Shown: in pieces, positions 12,079 through 23,088 of the stretch | Layout: every line of letters starts with the position of its first letter | Position numbering within the stretch: the stretch's first letter is position 1 | Source: Rozella allomycis CSF55 | Lineage: Eukaryota > Rozellomycota | DNA length: 64,000 nucleotides | Direction of reading: 5' to 3' | Assembly (NCBI GenBank): GCA_000442015.1 | Contig: KE560790.1 | Span: 1-64,000, forward strand | Made by a program: the position numbers and the translations under genes | The notes under the pieces: generated by a model | What the model was told of the DNA's origin: nothing | Database searches by the model: none | The model's input: the letters and a program-made list of their open reading frames with translations, nothing else

Positions 12079-14372
12079 ATGAAGAATTTGCTGTACTTTC
12101 TTTTCTTCTCTTGGGCTTTTGCACTTGAAGAAATAGTTCTTTTAAGATCCCGCTCTGGTGACTTCTCGTCAAGTTATCTTGGGGTCAAAAATCAAGGATC
12201 TTTGAATTTGGTGGCAGATGAGTTACAAAACGATAGTGTTAATTTTGAGTGGTTAATGAGATTATCCGATGTCGATTTGAAGCACGTAAGTTTGCAAGTC
12301 TCTGTTGACGATAATGAATATTTTCTTGGTATAGACCACCAAAGTGGCCATCTTGCTCTATTGGAGCATGAATACATACTAAGCATTGAGTATAAAGAAA
12401 ATAGGAGGTACATTACTCTATGTACTCTGAAAACTGAATTGGATTCAGTAATAAAATGTTTGGACATGACGGAGTCTGGATTTGAATTCGTGCAAGTTGA
12501 AGATAAGCCAACATTAAAATTAGAAGTAGCTCGTATTCTAACTCAGAATGTCGAGGCCTATTCATTAGCCGGGAATGTGTTGGAAAGAATTGCTCAACAA
12601 AGGATGTTAACGCCATTACCGGCTCTGTCGCCTCCAAGACAAGTTATTCAGTCAAATTCTCCAGTTTCGAATAGAATTATCAGAAATTCACCGCCGAGAC
12701 AGAATTCAAGAATAACATCTACAGCACATATGTCAAATTTCATTGCACAGCAGGTCATTAGTAGACAATCAGCAAGTGTTTTGCCTAGAACTCCCTCGCC
12801 TCCTAGAACACGCCAAAGGAATCGTACTCCCTCACGAGCAAGAGGTGACGAAATTGAAAATCCGCCAATTATTAGGCCAAGGGAGAGTAGAAGACGCTCA
12901 AATTTTGCAGTTGTTCCTAACATTTCTTTGCTGGCCACAAATACACCCACCACTGAAAATACAATAGTTGATACAGGCGCCACAAATATAGAAAATTTAG
13001 GTGATAGTCATAATAGAAATGCGCAAAGAGAAACTAGAGTGAGGAGAAGCACGGCAATCGTACCGAATATTTCGTCTCTAGCACCAAGCATACCTGCCGC
13101 CGTCAGTCAAGATCGCCGTGAAAGAAGTGGAGCTGTAGATATTAGTGTAAGCGAGCTGAGTGATCACCTTAATTCATTGCTAACTTTACACAATGGCGCG
13201 AATTCTATGTCTTATGAAGAGCAATCGTTTCCTTCTTTTTTAGATGTTTCTTTGGATGAATATTTGTTCCTGATTCCGATGACCGTTCGTGCCGAACATT
13301 TGTTTGATGATGCATTTCATGAATTCAATACGATTTTCGCTTATTTGAACAAGATGCACGAAGAGGATTATAGAATTGATTCTGGGATAGTTCTACTTTA
13401 CGTGACAATGTACGGGGAAAATGGTATTGATCATGGTGGTTTGTCGAAGTATTCTATTTTCAACGTTCTTATTTAGGTCTTTAATATCAAAACTTCAACG
13501 GGAATTTGTGAAGAGATCGATTCTTGTACTCAAGCGAGGGTTCTTAACTTTCAATGAAGACTCGGCTCAAGGAATGGAAGATTTTTTGGCTTTTGTTATT
13601 TCCTTGAGTCTTAAATATGGAATACCATTCAGCCATCCTTTGGCTCCTTCATTAGTTAGATTCTTGACATCCGAAGAAAATAATGCATTTGATGTTTTGG
13701 ATGCTGAACTTCCAGTTGTTGCTCGAACTCTTAAAAATATGATGAAATCAACAATTGAAACCCCACAAGATTACTATATGTTTTTTGAAGATGATGGAGG
13801 CAATGTTCAGGTCAATGACTCGAACAAATTTGAAATAATTGAAAGGCATCTTCGTTGGATAAAACAGGGAGCGACTTCAGTGATCCATAAACATTTATTT
13901 GAAAATCTTCAAAAATCTTTCAAAAGTTATTGCCCAACACTCTACAAAGAATTGAAATGGACAGAAATTCAAACCGCGTTAAAAGCTCCACTCGAAATAG
14001 ATGTTAACAAGTGGCAACGCATCACAACCTATCAGGACTGTGATATTCAAGATAATTCGGTTGAGTACTTTTGGAGAGTATGCAAAAAATTTGGATATAA
14101 CTTAGGTTATACATGAGGCTAGTAATGAAATAAGGTCAAAAGTCTTATTCTTTGTTACTGCTTCTTATAGTCTTCAAAACAAATTCATCATTAAATTTGT
14201 AGATTACCAAGGTGTTGAAAAAACTTATCCCACCTCTCAATCATGTTTTTCTATATTGAAACTTTATAGAATTCCTGAGTATCAGGAGGGGGACATAGAA
14301 CACGAAGATTATGCCGTATTCAAGAAGAAACTGTTGGCAGTAATAGAAGAAGAGAATTTTTCATTATGCTAA
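12079..14372 (+). CDS. Predicted-secreted HECT-type E3 ubiquitin ligase
   Basis: The spliced product is 745 residues (two 28-nt introns). Residues 1-17 form a strong signal peptide: MKN, a hydrophobic core LLYFLFFSW, then AFA before LEE, matching the A-x-A cleavage rule. Residues about 20-165 form an unassigned domain. About 175-340 is a Pro/Ser/Arg-rich linker with basic patches (RTRQRNRTPSRARG) and a twice-used motif. The HECT domain fills the C-terminus: TMYGENGIDHGGLSK, VEYFWRVIHEASNEIRSKVL, and catalytic Cys704 in YPTSQSCFSILKLY, 41 residues from the end. HECT ligases form a thioester with ubiquitin and are normally cytosolic; export is therefore unexpected. It lies 65 bp upstream of the muniscin gene. 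Confidence 0.85.
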
Positions 14373-14437
14373 TATGATTAATTGATATCTTTAATAAATA
14401 TTTCGCTTTTTATATTTCTGAATGGCGTAATATTCCT

Positions 14438-16743
14438 ATGAATCCAGTATTAACTACCTATAAAAACTTCGCCACCGACAGGACTTATCAACATATGACC
14501 AGTTATATTGATATAGCGAAAGTAATATAAAATATATTAGAGGAGAGGATTTACAACCAAAGGATACATTTGAAGTTATAGACGAACGATTTAGATATTT
14601 CAAAACATTAACCGATGAATTGCAAGATTTTTTGAAAGAAAGGTGGGATATTTATGTAGAAATTATAGAATTGGAATAGAAGAAACGTACGAAAAGTCAC
14701 TGTTGCGATTGTCTAAAAAGATGCCAGTGATGAATAATGAACATTTACTGTAATCTATCTCTAATATAATCAAAAGCACACTAACTCCTCTATTTAATAA
14801 TTTAAAAGAAGAAATAGACAATGAATGCAAGAGAAGGCAAGAATATTTGGCGAAATTGAATCAATTATACGAAATGACAGCAAAGAATATTGTTGAAAAT
14901 CAATTGATGGCAAAATTTAAAGAATATCAAGTGTATTTGCCAAAAGTAATAAAAGAATATGACGAAAAGAAAGCAAAGTTTTCAAAAGTAACTCATATGA
15001 ACATTAAAGAGGTTAGTATCAAGTGCAGATGGACATTTTGAGGAATGATAATGAGATTGTTGGAAAAGTGTTCAAAAAGAAGAAGACCATAGAGACTGTT
15101 GAGCCAAAGTATAAATTAGCTCAAGAAAATTTACAAATTGTTAAGAATAAATGGTCTGGTGAGTCTTTGAACTTTGTTGGAATTTATGAACAAATTGATA
15201 GGACTGTCCTGTCCAACATACGCGAATACTTCCTGGGTTACTCTACGATATTTTTGGGCGTTTTAAATAGTCAAATATCAGTATAAATATTTCCAAGAGT
15301 TAAGTAGGATCTTTTGCTAATTCAGACTTCTGCAGAAAGTTATGATCACCAACTCGATATGGAAAAGTTTGCTAATCAGTTACAAGAAAGGTTCTTTTCA
15401 GGTGCATTAGCTAATGAAGAAGGAAATAAATTGAAGAGAAATGAAGTTGCAAATAGCAATGAAGCCATTCATGAAGATTCTGAAAGCGAGAAAACAGCCC
15501 AAAATGAAACTGTTGAAGTTTCCAAAGAAANAAAATGAAACTGTTGAAGTTTCAAAAGAAAATCATAATAAAAGCTTAAACCTGCCGAGCAAAGAAAAGC
15601 AGAATGACGATGAATTGAAAAATAAAATAAAAGATGCAGCCTCTGAAAGTGTTGCTTTGTCTGAATTGAGTCGATATTTTAATGATAGCGATGATGACAA
15701 TCAATCAACGTTAACTCAGTAAATCATTTTCAACATTGGAAATTTAGAAATACAAAGTTTAAAATTGATTTACAACAGGAAAGAATTGCTGAAAACCCTG
15801 AAGACATTCAAAAGGTTGTACAAACATTAAAAGAACCTTTTCTTTCCAAAGTAGCGATAATTTTCAATTAAAATAGACTATAAAACATGATCGAAGGAAG
15901 AAACCTGGAAGACCCTCAGATTTGGAAACTGCATCATCTGTATCCAATAAACTACATAACGAAACCCCCACATCAGAAATTGGGTCTTCATTTATTCTTT
16001 CTCCTTTATCTGAAAGGAAACCATCCACTTCAAGTCTCTCAAAACCAAAGATTGACGTCACTATAAACAAGATAGAAACCATTCATGGCACCCTTGATCC
16101 TCAATTAAAACTATTTTCAGGGTTTATAAGTGGAGAAATTCTCTTTCATATGAACCAGCCAGAGTCTTTTAAATTTACAATAGAAAACATGGATGATATT
16201 TATGATTTCGAACCTCTAAATTCATCCATTAGAATAATAAACAAAGAAGAAAAGTTTTGGATTGCTGAAGTATTACCCCAAAATGTAGAAAATTCATTCA
16301 GCGTTATAAAGTACAAAGTAAACTCTGATTCCCTTCTTTCAATTTTTCCTTTGGTCATTACGCACCAATGGAAATGCGAAGATAATCAAACACTCTTTAT
16401 CTTAAAATATGAAAAAATTGTTTCAAATGACGATCTGTCTGAATTCTCCATTTCAATTCCAATATCCGGTGGAGTCACAATGGCCCAATCCAAACCTGCG
16501 GGTCAATTTGATAATGATAGTCAAACCATGCGATGGGACATTAATCTTAACGAAGATAGTTCAGGGAAAATTATGGCAAAATTTAATGTCAAGACAAAAT
16601 CAGAGCCATCTCAAGGTATTCTTCATGCAAGGTGGAAGGGATGCATTTCACCTCTGTCAATTACAACTAAAGAACCTTCAATTACTTTGAAAAGTTTTAA
16701 CGAGCACACAGCTACAGGAAATTTATTAATAAACTATTTATAA
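14438..16743 (+). CDS. SYP1: Muniscin endocytic adaptor (Syp1/FCHo type), F-BAR plus mu-homology domain
   Basis: Seven introns (26-41 nt) link an N-terminal F-BAR module to a C-terminal mu-homology domain of about 250 residues. The F-BAR part contains DTFEVIDERFRYFKTL, FLKERIGIEETYEKSLLRLS and the helical YEMTAKNIVENQLMAKFKEY. The mu-homology part runs from DVTINKIETIHGTL to GNLLINYL. Between them is a Ser/Glu-rich linker with the muniscin-like PGRPSDLET. Such proteins bend membrane and recruit cargo at early clathrin-coated pits. The product is about 700 residues. ATG 14495 (MTSYID) is an alternative, possibly better, start. An N at 15531 is flanked by a near-identical 29-nt duplication, probably an assembly artefact. 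A tRNA follows downstream. Confidence 0.85.
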
Positions 16744-16795
16744 ATAGATAATAAAATTAAATCCAAAATTGCGCTTTAACAAAAGAAAAAAGCAA

Positions 16796-16817
16796 CGCTC
16801 CAAGGTAGACTCGAACT

Positions 16818-16852
<35 letters not shown>

Positions 16853-16869
16853 AATTGCGCCATAAGAGC
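16796..16869 (-). tRNA. tRNA-Asn (anticodon GTT)
   Basis: The minus strand gives a 74-nt cloverleaf. The acceptor GCTCTTA pairs with TTGGAGC (one internal mismatch), the D arm is GCGCAATTGGTTAGCGC, the anticodon arm TTCGG-CTGTTAA-CCGAA carries anticodon GTT, and the T arm is GGTAG-TTCGAGT-CTACC. It is intronless and sits between the muniscin and 7TM-RGS genes. Confidence 0.95.
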
Positions 16870-16914
16870 TTGAAAAGGAGAGTATACAGTCATTCATGTT
16901 GCTAAGCATCGTAG

Positions 16915-18204
16915 ATGAACATTGGATACCCTATAACAACGTCGATTTTTTTGACTTTTTGGGTAGTCAGTACCATTACCTTTTACATTCACCGAAACAA
17001 TGAATTTCTAAGGCCTAGACTGTGGAAATTGGCAGTCTTGAACGCCATCGCTTCAGCAATCATCTTCAACCAATTCCTTTCGGACTTTCCTGGATTTGAA
17101 ATTCAGAAACCTTGTCTTGTTTCTTTGATGGTATACTATCTAGTCAGTCCAGTTTGGATATTCACCTATGTTCTTCGGACAGGTCATCTATTCCTAATGT
17201 ACACAGCTTCTCAGGCCAGATTAGAGATATCAACAAAAGGCAAAATTGAAGTCTATCAAAAATTGAATAGAATAGAAAAACTTATTTTCAACATGCGGTT
17301 TCTATTTCATAACTCTGATTCCAAAGACTATTCCAAAGGAAGTATACAAACGAAACAGCTTTTAAAGTCATTGGGGATGCTTTTTATATTTAGCGTTTTG
17401 GTTTTACTTATAATCTTGTTAATCAAAGGGAGTGTTGAGAAATGCTATACAAGCGACTATCTTGGAATCTACATTGTAATTTTAGGGTTTTCTTTGATTA
17501 TTCCGTATCTTCTTTATATAATTAGAAATATTCGTGATAGTTTTGGAATACAAAGAGAATTAACAGCATGCATGATATCTTTCTTTGTGTTTTTTACATT
17601 AAATTTCCTGGCATCCTTTGGAATTGTGCCTCTTAACAATACATTTGTAGGTGGTAATATATTTTTCACTGCGAATACTTTTATTTGTCATTTTATTTCT
17701 GTGGTAAGACCGGTGATAAGAATGTACTATCACGAGCGCGCCAAACGAAGTATGACAATAGACCCTGAGTCTTTTGAGAAGGTGTTAAGCACACCTGCCA
17801 TGTTTGCGGAATTGAAAAAGATAATGGCAGATATGTTCTGTGTGGAAAATGCAATGTTTATAGAAGATTATAGGTTAGGCAGAAAGAAACGAACGTCAAT
17901 TATCGCATCGAGAAGCGAGACTCCTGTGACAAGAAACTCATCAATTTCACAAAATAATGCTGCATCATTATTCATTGATTCTTCGCAGAAATCTACTGTC
18001 CGTGGAGAAGATAATGATTTGTATGAAAGATACGTGAAACCCGGATCTCCATTTGAATTGAACTTGCCGCACAAATTGAGAGAGAAATGTACTGAAATGA
18101 TAAAAGAAAAGTCACCTAATGCGTTTGATGAAGTTTACAAAGAGGTTTGGTCTATGATATATCAAAATTCCTTTCCTCGCTACGTTTCAAACATGACAAA
18201 ATAA
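16915..18204 (+). CDS. Seven-transmembrane protein with C-terminal RGS domain
   Basis: Single-exon, 429 residues. Hydrophobic helices fill residues about 5-270 (for example SLMVYYLVSPVWIFTYVLRT and LGMLFIFSVLVLLIILLI), giving a 7TM-like region. It is followed by an RGS box: FEKVLSTPAMFAELKKIMAD, VENAMFIEDYRL, a basic insert, then FELNLPHKLREKC and FDEVYKEVWSMIYQNSFPRY. RGS domains accelerate GTP hydrolysis by G-alpha subunits; fusion to a receptor-like 7TM resembles plant AtRGS1 and proteins of early fungi. The RGS box is split by about 80 residues of low-complexity sequence rich in Ser/Thr and basic residues. The ligand is unknown. Confidence 0.85.
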   Translation: MNIGYPITTSIFLTFWVVSTITFYIHRNNEFLRPRLWKLAVLNAIASAIIFNQFLSDFPGFEIQKPCLVSLMVYYLVSPVWIFTYVLRTGHLFLMYTASQARLEISTKGKIEVYQKLNRIEKLIFNMRFLFHNSDSKDYSKGSIQTKQLLKSLGMLFIFSVLVLLIILLIKGSVEKCYTSDYLGIYIVILGFSLIIPYLLYIIRNIRDSFGIQRELTACMISFFVFFTLNFLASFGIVPLNNTFVGGNIFFTANTFICHFISVVRPVIRMYYHERAKRSMTIDPESFEKVLSTPAMFAELKKIMADMFCVENAMFIEDYRLGRKKRTSIIASRSETPVTRNSSISQNNAASLFIDSSQKSTVRGEDNDLYERYVKPGSPFELNLPHKLREKCTEMIKEKSPNAFDEVYKEVWSMIYQNSFPRYVSNMTK

Positions 18205-18239
18205 ATGCTCTCTGAAATAAATTTCAAGTGTAAACTTAT

Positions 18240-20653
18240 TTATTTATTCAAATATAAAGAATTCATGCTGCAAAGAACGTGATCGATAGTCTTGTTCTTA
18301 ATAACTAGGTCGTCAACTCTATCGTAATATTTCTCCGTGTAAGCTAGCAAGGCAGTCATGATATCGCGTATGCTTTTGATTTCCAAAATAGTATTCGGAT
18401 GAAAAGTCTTAAAAACAATGTTAAGCAAACTTTGAGCAAGAAGAATACGTTTAGAGTGAGTACACCAATCTTTTACATAGCCCAAGAAAGTTTCTAATTG
18501 ATCCAACGTTAAATCTTTAATAATTGGCTGTAACGAATCTAATGATTCTTTCTCCAAAATAGATTGCAGTAATTTGAACATTTTAAATGGTTGTTCTAAT
18601 CTCAAGGCAATCTGAAAAGCTTTTTTATAATCTTTATGAAGTGTTGCATTATTAAGTTCTTGTTCCCTTTTCTTAGTCAAACTTTGATTTTCTTACTGTA
18701 ATAGAAATTCTCTTTCTTTTTCATCTTTCTCGTCTTCTTCTTCTTTAGTAACGTCATTCCAAAAAGTAATAGTTGAATCAGCTCCACCTGAAATGAATTT
18801 ATCGCCATCGTTGATAGTTTCAAGAGCCCAAACTTTATCTTCGTGATTGTCAAGGGTAGCCACGCATTCGTTACTCTTAATGCTCCATACTTTAATGAGA
18901 CCGTTGGAACCAGATGAAACTAATTGAGTTCCTTGATTTATAAATAAAACTTTTAAAACAGAATTCACATGCCCCTCAAATGTCTTGAGGCAAGTAAAGT
19001 CACCAACTGACCAAAGCTTTATTGTTTTATCAGCTGATGCCGTAACCAAACATTTATCAAACGTTGAAAACTTTAATGACCAAATACCTCTCTTATGGCC
19101 CTTAAAAGTTCCAATCAACGATCCATCTTCACTATTCCACAGTTTAGCTGTTTTATCTTGAGATCCTGTGGCGAAACATTTATCGTTTGGCGCAACATCA
19201 ATAGCGTTAATATCTTTATCATGCGCCTGGATTGTATAAATAGCTGATTTCGATTTTATATCCCAGCGCTTAACTGTTCTATCTTGACTGGCAGAAAGCA
19301 AATATGTAATATCCCCTTTACTGTTAAATGCAATGGCCGATATAGCTTCAGTGTGACCAGTGAAACAATGCGTTTGTTTGCTGAATGAAAATCAATTTGT
19401 AAATTTACTAATTATTCCAGATTCTAACTGATTTATCTTTTGACCCAGATGCCAATAATCCATTTCTGCTTGTTAAACAAAGAACAATATCTTCATGCCC
19501 TGAAAGCATTTTATAACCAAAATCATTCAAATTTAGTATCTTGACAAGTTCAGAGTTTGTAGAAATAGCCAATTCATTTTCATTCAATAATTTTAAATCC
19601 GTTATTTCATCATTAAATCCAATGATTTTAATCGATTCCTCAAGGAGAGGCAGCTTATAGAAATGAAGATTGTGATCTTCTGTTACAACGACGACTTCTT
19701 CAGTATCACCTTTCAACCTATTTAATTTACATTCAATGTTTTACATTAAATCGACAGCCACGTGTTTTCCAAGCTTCCTTGTTACAAGACACTCCCCAGT
19801 CTGAAAATCCCATGCTCTTATTAATCCCTTTTCTCCAGCAGTTATAATTATTGAAGAATCTGAAGGCTTTCCAAATATCTTGCCAGACACTACAACAACT
19901 TTTTCAATAGCTTCATAAACTGGAAAATTATTAATTAGATTCTTGCGTCTTAAATCCCAAGTTCCAATAGTTTGATCTCGGCACGAAGATATTAAATAGT
20001 GACCACAGGAAGAAATTGCCAAGGATGTCACAGGACTAACATGTCCACTTAAAGTAGAAGTACTTTCTTTGGAGATCAAATCCCAAGTCTTAATTTTTCC
20101 ATCGGCGCTTCCAGAATATAATTCCCATCTATCACGATCGTCATGGAAAATAATAGACGTAACAGCACCACCGTGTCCCTTAAAATTGTGTGTGCAAAAT
20201 CCCTTTTCTAAATCCCAAACTCTTATTGTTGTATCAGCGGAACCTGTCGCCAAATACTTTGAAGTTGGATCAACTGCCATGCTCAAAACAGGCGACTCGT
20301 GCGCCTACATATTAAAAGTATATTCAAATTACCTTGAAAGATCTAATAGCTTTACCATTACTAGCATCCCATATTGTCAACATCAAGGATCTAGAAGATG
20401 TGACAATTACACGTCCGTCTGGTGAAGAACAAATACAAGTAACAGGCTCATCATCTCCTGGAAGTGAGAATAAAGAGTTTCCGTTTAGTATATCAGTAAC
20501 TTTAACCTCGTCGTTTAATGTCGACAAAATATATCTAAAATCTGTAGACAATGTTACAGGCCCACCAGAATATATGGGTTCCAATATTCTTTCTTCTTTA
20601 TATCTATTTTTACTTTAGCAAAATACTTACGAACTCTTTATTTGAATCTTCAT
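18240..20653 (-). CDS. UTP13: U3 snoRNP (SSU processome) WD40 protein Utp13
   Basis: About 755 residues after removing roughly five introns of 27-30 nt. Two WD40 propellers are visible (many GH to WD units: GSADTTIRVWDLEKG, SGSADGKIKTWDL, ATGSQDKTAKLW, TASADKTIKLWSVGD), followed by a helical Utp13 C-terminal domain (LEQPFKMFKLLQSILEKES and onwards). Utp13 (TBL3) belongs to the PWP2/UtpB subcomplex required for 18S rRNA processing in the nucleolus. The first exon MKIQIKSS is tiny and spliced by a 27-nt intron. Its ATG is only 25 bp from the ATG of the divergent DPH3. Confidence 0.92.
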
Positions 20654-20678
20654 GACTTTTTTCAGCGACCACGCCACA

Positions 20679-21008
20679 ATGGCTTCTTTTTACGACCAAG
20701 TAATTAATATTATCTTCCTGTGTTTAAAAGGTCGAAATCGAAGATTTTGAATACGATGACGAATCTGAAACGTACTTTTACCCTTGTCCCTGCGGTGATA
20801 AGTTTCAGATTACAAAAGTAAAAAGACAATGCTAAGCTCAATCAGGATGACTTAATAAATGGTGAAGATATAGCAAGATGTCCCTCTTGTTCACTGATGA
20901 TTAGAGTTATATACGATCAAGTAAAGAAAATCATTGGACTATAGTTAGGCTGATTTTGAAGATGAAGACGGGGAGTCGCTACAGCTTTCAAATCCCATCG
21001 CTGCTTAA
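20679..21008 (+). CDS. DPH3: Diphthamide biosynthesis / Elongator-associated CSL zinc protein Dph3
   Basis: The 80-residue product is assembled from four exons (introns 31, 28 and 28 nt). The CSL zinc-finger pattern is complete: YPCPCGDKF, then [14 protein letters not shown], giving four Cys ligands. Dph3/Kti11 donates electrons to the Dph1-Dph2 radical enzyme that starts diphthamide synthesis on EF2, and also serves Elongator-dependent tRNA modification. No single exon encodes more than about 35 residues, so the gene is invisible to simple frame scans. It shares a 25-bp divergent spacer with UTP13. Confidence 0.93.
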
Positions 21009-21202
21009 TTTCACTTTAATGACCATAGTTTCATCATTTAAAAAATGTCCTTCATGTAATTATAATAAAAATAGGATATCATTTTTATCAGCTTTATTAT
21101 TTAGTTCTTGGTTCTCATAATTCATTCGACATTCACTTCCAATATTCTTCTCTATTTTTTAAAGAATTCATATGTGTGGCTTGTCTAAGGGGAGGAATAT
21201 AA

Positions 21203-21735
21203 ATGGCCGATCCGCGTGGATTCAAGTCTCCGAATTTTAATCCTAATCAAAAAAGTATTGAAAACATCTAACTTAAATGTAGGTGATGAAAATCCAAATC
21301 TTTTGTCTGTGTTCCCTATAAAACATAGTCCGCAAGTCATGGGTTCAAAAAGCAATGAAAGACAAAAAGTAGCATTACAACCTGGATATTCTGCATTAGA
21401 CTGGGCGTCTTCAAACTACCAAACCTTATCGAATCAAGTAATTTATTGAGCGAATTCGTTATAAAGAAAACTTCCGGCATGATATCAACTTCCGAACTGT
21501 CAAAACATTGTAAAATAGAAGATTGTTGGATTGCTCTTGATGGAAGAGTTTATGACGCCACTAGATACGTCAACTTTCATCCTGGAGGTAAAACCCAACT
21601 AATGAAAGGGGCGGGAAAAGATGCCACTTCTCTTTTTCGTAAACTATACGCCATATGTTTATAGGTTCTATACATCCTTGGGTGAATGCTCACACAATGC
21701 TTCAAAAATATTATATTGGGCAACTTAAACCTTAG
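21203..21735 (+). CDS. Cytochrome b5 heme-binding domain protein (Irc21 / Ncb5or N-terminus-like)
   Basis: 149 residues from four exons (introns 28, 29 and 26 nt). A disordered N-terminus is followed by KVALQPGYSALDWA, the conserved lead-in of CYB5R4 and yeast Irc21, and then a full b5 fold. The two axial heme ligands are the His of NFHPGGK and the His of SIHPWVN. WIALDGRVYDATRY is the typical b5 core strand. There is no membrane anchor or fused reductase domain, so it is probably a soluble electron carrier; its partner is unknown. Confidence 0.88.
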
Positions 21736-21878
21736 AAATTTAATCGTTTCAATTATTAAATTTATAGAGAAGATTTAGTGTTGTTTTTAATTTTGAATAA
21801 AAGATTATAGAAAAAAGTTGACATTTTTGATTGATATTTTAATTTTCTGAAACATTGACCCTGTTTCATCTTTGGGGC

Positions 21879-22464
21879 ATGTGGAACACCCGGGAAATAT
21901 TGCAGATATGCCCAAAGAGGGAAAATCCACTAGCACAATCTTTACTTCAGTTCACACAAAATATTACAATGGATCAAGAGAATGTCCTATTCTTACAAGA
22001 CTTAGAAGACTACAGGAATATCTATTGCTACTGGCATAATTTATTAACTGATAAGCCTGTAATTGAATTTATTCATTAAAATTAGGTAATCGCTAAAGAA
22101 TTCATTCAAAGGCAAAGACTTTTTCGATTACGTACAAAACTCTCTGATTTGAATGAAATCAACAATAATTTTCCTGTAAAGATGGACCATGTTTCATTCG
22201 ACAATTGGANAAATGGACCACGTTTCATTTGACAATTGGAATATGCAGACATGTACTCTATTGTACTCAAAGTATTTGGATGAGCGATCGGAGTTTCAAC
22301 TAAATATTCCCTTAAAAATATCTAATGAAGTCAAAAGGGCATTTTTAAAAGGTTATTATCATCCAAACTCCTTTAATATTGTTGAAAACGAGGTAAAGGT
22401 GAACCTGAGAAACAATTCCATTCCCAAGTTTACCAAATTATTGTTAGCTACAAAAACAAAATAA
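21879..22464 (+). CDS. Small RGS-domain protein
   Basis: About 175 residues, with a 27-nt intron after LLTDKP. The RGS box reads LAQSLLQFTQNITMDQENVL and FLQDLEDYRNIYCYW, then FQLNIPLKISNEVKRAF, PNSFNIVENEVKVNL and SIPKFTKLL. This matches the EN-x-x-F, N-x-P and terminal P-x-F positions of RGS domains. There are no membrane helices, unlike the other two RGS proteins in this window. An N at 22210 is flanked by two near-identical 29-nt copies, so the true sequence is probably about 10 codons shorter there. Confidence 0.7.
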
Positions 22465-22592
22465 GTAACACATTGTATCAAAACTATTTACTTCTAAAAA
22501 TTGAAGCATCAATAAATTTCTTATTCTTGTTCTTCGATCACCTGGTCTAGATTTTATCACTATCATCATGCTCACATTATCAATTTTTTTCG

Positions 22593-22742
22593 ATGATGCC
22601 CATGAGAAATTTATTTGTATGGTATTTGATATTCATTTTTTTCATTGTCGCGGTTTTTATCAAAACATGTTTGCTTGGTTGCGATTGCCACCCTGACCCC
22701 GGTCATTCATTGATTGTTAAGCGAAGTAACCAATTGTTATAA
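22593..22742 (+). CDS. Possible 49-residue membrane or secreted microprotein
   Basis: The frame begins MMPMRNLF and has a strongly hydrophobic stretch (WYLIFIFFIVAVFI), then a Cys cluster TCLLGCDCHPDPGHS, ending 10 bp before the QCR8 start. No family is recognised. It could be a chance frame in the QCR8 promoter. Confidence 0.2.
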   Translation: MMPMRNLFVWYLIFIFFIVAVFIKTCLLGCDCHPDPGHSLIVKRSNQLL

Positions 22743-22752
22743 ATCAAATAGA

Positions 22753-23022
22753 ATGGGAGGCGATACTCACAACAAATTTTATGGATGGTGGAATTTGCCA
22801 GAACGCGGTTTGTATACGTATTCAATTTCTCCTTTTCATTTGCGAGTTTTCCATCCTTACAACAATAAAAAGGACATGATAAAGTTCTTCAAAGCCGCAA
22901 AGAAATTTTCTTTTCGTCAATTGCCTTGGATATGTTTGTACTTTCTTACCGTCGAAGGATTGAAAAAGATTGAGCATGAATTGCACCGTAAGGATCCAAA
23001 GGAATTTGAAAATGATGAATAA
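22753..23022 (+). CDS. QCR8: Cytochrome bc1 complex subunit 8 (ubiquinone-binding protein)
   Basis: Single-exon, 89 residues. The family pattern is clear: MGGDTHNKFYGWWNLPERG, then YTYSISPFHLRVFHPYNN, a single membrane helix (LPWICLYFLTVEGL) and the terminal RKDPKEFEND. Qcr8 is a small inner-membrane subunit of respiratory complex III next to cytochrome b. Its presence implies a functional respiratory chain. ATG 22753 was chosen because it gives the conserved MG start. Confidence 0.9.
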   Translation: MGGDTHNKFYGWWNLPERGLYTYSISPFHLRVFHPYNNKKDMIKFFKAAKKFSFRQLPWICLYFLTVEGLKKIEHELHRKDPKEFENDE

Positions 23023-23088
23023 AACAATCCTTTATGAAATCGCTATATATCTTTTTAAATTCATTGCAAGGTCAAATTATAGTGGCTT

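Noticed and set aside
12192-12983. Antisense reading frames across the HECT linker
   Set aside because: They are shadows of biased codon use in the Ser/Pro/Arg-rich linker, with no protein-family features.
14106-14122. 17-nt intron near the end of the HECT gene
   Set aside because: It would be in the wrong phase; a hidden donor gives a 28-nt intron and a conserved HECT block.
15009-15025. 17-nt intron in the muniscin gene
   Set aside because: An upstream donor gives a normal 29-nt intron in the same phase.
15502-15560. Tandem 29-nt repeat in the muniscin gene
   Set aside because: The two copies flank a single N. The same pattern recurs at 22210, so these look like unmerged contig ends, not biological repeats.
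22179-22240. Tandem repeat in the small RGS gene
   Set aside because: Near-identical copies either side of an N with two mismatches; most likely an assembly join of two alleles.
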